15,846 bases of DNA from positions 1 to 15,846 of the forward strand of contig CALMWN010000201.1 of assembly GCA_937873555.1 (NCBI GenBank). Reading direction: 5' to 3'. Below the pieces are notes generated by a model, which made no database searches, was not told the origin of the DNA, and worked only from the letters and a program-made list of their open reading frames with translations. Position 1 is the first letter of the stretch. Each line of letters begins with the position of its first letter. The DNA is from an uncultured Clostridia bacterium (GTDB taxonomy: Bacteria > Bacillota > Clostridia > Acetivibrionales > CALMWN01). Position numbers and translations under genes: made by a program. Shown here piece by piece: positions 14,304-15,846 of this stretch.

Positions 14304-14924
14304 GTGGTGGAGTTCCTTAAAACATGGGTGTTGAATATTGTAACTCTTGCGGTTTTCATAGTGCTGCTGGAGATTTTAATTCCAAACGGCAGGATAAAAA
14401 AAGTTGTAAACCTCATTTCCGGATTCATTTTGATAATTGCCATTATTACTCCTGTATTGGGATTCGTCAGGAAGGGAGCGGACCTTAGGGAGTTTCAGAT
14501 CACAAACAGCAATTTTCTGGACAGGAAGGAGATAGAAGCCAGCGGAAGGATACTTAAGGATAAACAGATGAAACAGATTGCAGATAACTACAGGTCGAAA
14601 ATCACAAAGCAGATAGAAGATGATATAAAAGGCATTAAAGGGCTTTCCTATGTAAAAGCGGAGGTAACCATAAACGATGATTACAAATCGCAGAGTTTCG
14701 GGGAGGTAGGCAGGGTACTTCTCAGTATTGGTATGGAAGAAAAGAATACCGGCATCAAACCGGTTTTAAAAGTTGAGAAAATTGAAATAACAGGGAGGGA
14801 TGAAAAAAGAGCAAAAGAAAAGAAAGAACCGGACCCGTTGGTAAAAGACCAGATTGAAGGCAAAGTCAACAAGCTTTTGGGTGTACAAAAGGAAAACATA
14901 ATTATAAGTGTGGTGGGTGGATAA
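14304..14924 (+). CDS. spoIIIAF: Stage III sporulation protein AF
   Basis: The protein has about 206 residues with two membrane helices near the N-terminus (about 8-28 and 37-56) followed by a soluble domain. The segment VKAEVTINDDYKS and the nearby VGRVLLSIG fit the ring-building-motif fold reported for SpoIIIAF, which lies in the space between mother cell and forespore membranes. The start is uncertain: GTG 14304 fits the ribosome-binding site best, while GTG 14307 would give a protein starting Met-Glu-Phe-Leu, like the Met-Asp-Phe-Leu of Bacillus. TTG 14280 is the least likely. It follows spoIIIAE closely and its stop is one base before the spoIIIAG ATG. Confidence 0.92.
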   Translation: MVEFLKTWVLNIVTLAVFIVLLEILIPNGRIKKVVNLISGFILIIAIITPVLGFVRKGADLREFQITNSNFLDRKEIEASGRILKDKQMKQIADNYRSKITKQIEDDIKGIKGLSYVKAEVTINDDYKSQSFGEVGRVLLSIGMEEKNTGIKPVLKVEKIEITGRDEKRAKEKKEPDPLVKDQIEGKVNKLLGVQKENIIISVVGG

Positions 14925-14925
14925 A

Positions 14926-15540
14926 ATGGAACTGCTCAAGAAACTTCTGGATTATATCAGGAGGCTGTATGATGTCAAAGACCGGAAAAAGCTGGTACAG
15001 AATACAATAATAATAATTATCATAGGCATTATCATCATAATAGCCGGAGATTCACTTGTCGGGAAAAAGGATAAAGCGGACTTGAAGGATTCAAAACCTC
15101 AGGGCACGAATGCAGAACAGGTTGGTAAAATACTTGCTTCCCAGGAAAAAACGGATATTGAGAAGAAAATGGAACAGATACTTACACGAATAGAAGGTGC
15201 GGGAAAAGTAGATGTCATGGTTACGTACGTTTCCGGAAACGAAATTGTTCCGGCATATGATTTGAAAAAATCGGACAGCGAGACACAGGAAAAAGACAAT
15301 GGAGGTGGTACCAGAAATATAAAACAGGGCGAGCTTGAAAACAAGATTGTTTATGAGGAAGCACAGGGAGGAAACAGGAAGCCCGTCATCGTTAAAGAGC
15401 TGCAGCCATTGGTAAAGGGAGTTGTGGTTGTAGCTGACGGCGCTCCGGATCCTGTGGTCAAAGAGAAACTCTGCAGGGCGGTTCAGGTGCTTGTTGATTT
15501 ACCCGCTCACAAGATACAGGTATTTGAACGTCAGCGGTGA
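14926..15540 (+). CDS. spoIIIAG: Stage III sporulation protein AG
   Basis: The protein has 204 residues: a basic cytoplasmic N-terminus, a nearly pure Ile/Val membrane helix at about 27-45, a charged linker, and a ring-building domain with the segment VDVMVTYVSGNE and the C-terminal VVVVADGAPDPVVKEKLCRAVQVLVDL. In Bacillus subtilis, SpoIIIAG forms a large multimeric ring in the intermembrane space. ATG 14926 is chosen with the upstream GGTGGGTGG; an in-frame GTG at 14908 lies inside spoIIIAF. A 175-base gap separates it from spoIIIAH. Confidence 0.95.
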   Translation: MELLKKLLDYIRRLYDVKDRKKLVQNTIIIIIIGIIIIIAGDSLVGKKDKADLKDSKPQGTNAEQVGKILASQEKTDIEKKMEQILTRIEGAGKVDVMVTYVSGNEIVPAYDLKKSDSETQEKDNGGGTRNIKQGELENKIVYEEAQGGNRKPVIVKELQPLVKGVVVVADGAPDPVVKEKLCRAVQVLVDLPAHKIQVFERQR

Positions 15541-15715
15541 GAGGACATATCGGGGAAAGCGCGGGAAGTAAAGCTTTAATGGCTGCTCAAACCATGAATT
15601 ATGAAGAGTAGTACAAATTAGATAATATATATACATAAAAAAGGATATAAACATAAAAGTACATGAATATATATTATTGTAAAACATTCAAAGTTGTGAA
15701 GGGGAGGGCTTTAGG
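15541..15715. other. AT-rich gap between spoIIIAG and spoIIIAH
   Basis: These 175 bases hold no open frame with a ribosome-binding site and no terminator hairpin. The middle (15617-15670) is very AT-rich, with several CATA boxes that resemble sporulation sigma-factor -10 elements (for example 15634 and 15652), but none has a matching -35 box at the right distance. An internal promoter for spoIIIAH is possible but unproven. Confidence 0.4.
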
Positions 15716-15846
15716 ATGATGGTTTTTAAAAGAAAACAGATAGTTGTTCTTTCGCTGGTGCTGATGATAGTTGTCGCAGGTTATTTGCAATATAGCTATA
15801 AAAAAAGCGGAACTGCCGTAAGCGATAAGAATAGTGGGAAATTGGG
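15716..15846 (+). CDS. spoIIIAH: Stage III sporulation protein AH, 5' end only
   Basis: Only the first 43 codons are inside the window. They encode MMVFKRKQIVVLSLVLMIVV followed by AGYLQYSYKK, a short basic start and one membrane helix, which is the SpoIIIAH N-terminus. SpoIIIAH of the mother cell binds SpoIIQ of the forespore across the intermembrane space to form the channel. GGGGAGGG at 15701-15708 gives a 7-base spacing to ATG 15716; ATG 15719 is an alternative. Its place at the end of the spoIIIA order makes the name secure despite the truncation. Confidence 0.93.
   Translation, partial: MMVFKRKQIVVLSLVLMIVVAGYLQYSYKKSGTAVSDKNSGKL

Overview
The window reads as chromosomal DNA from an endospore-forming, probably cellulose-degrading clostridium. 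Two observations support this. There is a nearly complete spoIIIA sporulation operon on the right, and on the left a secreted protein with a family 3 cellulose-binding module (CBM3) sits at the end of a type IV pilus-like operon. Relatives of Acetivibrio, Ruminiclostridium or Thermoclostridium would fit, but this is inference and the species cannot be fixed from the sequence. All convincing genes lie on the + strand.

Region 1 (1-6625) is the distal part of a type IV pilus or pseudopilus operon: the 3' end of a PilN-like gene, a long PilO-like protein, a prepilin with a clear class III cleavage site, a very large PilX/GspK-like minor pilin, and a secreted CBM3-Fn3 protein. A hairpin and T-run terminator closes the unit. 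The gene set suggests a surface fibre or secretion pseudopilus that presents a cellulose-binding adhesin.

Region 2 (6640-9870) holds an endonuclease IV-like TIM-barrel protein, type II 3-dehydroquinate dehydratase (aroQ), an M24B Xaa-Pro aminopeptidase and elongation factor P (efp), ending at a strong terminator. The order aroQ - M24B peptidase - efp - spoIIIA matches Bacillus subtilis (yqhS-yqhT-efp-...-spoIIIAA), so this is conserved Firmicute backbone.

Region 3 (9871-10751) contains about 380 bases without a gene that hold two long imperfect palindromes. After them comes a small, very acidic, cysteine-rich CD1247-type protein, closed by an unusually long bidirectional terminator hairpin.

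Region 4 (10752-15846) is the spoIIIA operon: spoIIIAA, AB, AC, AD, AE, AF, AG and the first 43 codons of AH, which runs off the window. Together these build the mother-cell half of the SpoIIIA-SpoIIQ channel that connects mother cell and forespore after engulfment. Several starts are GTG or TTG and were chosen from ribosome-binding sites.
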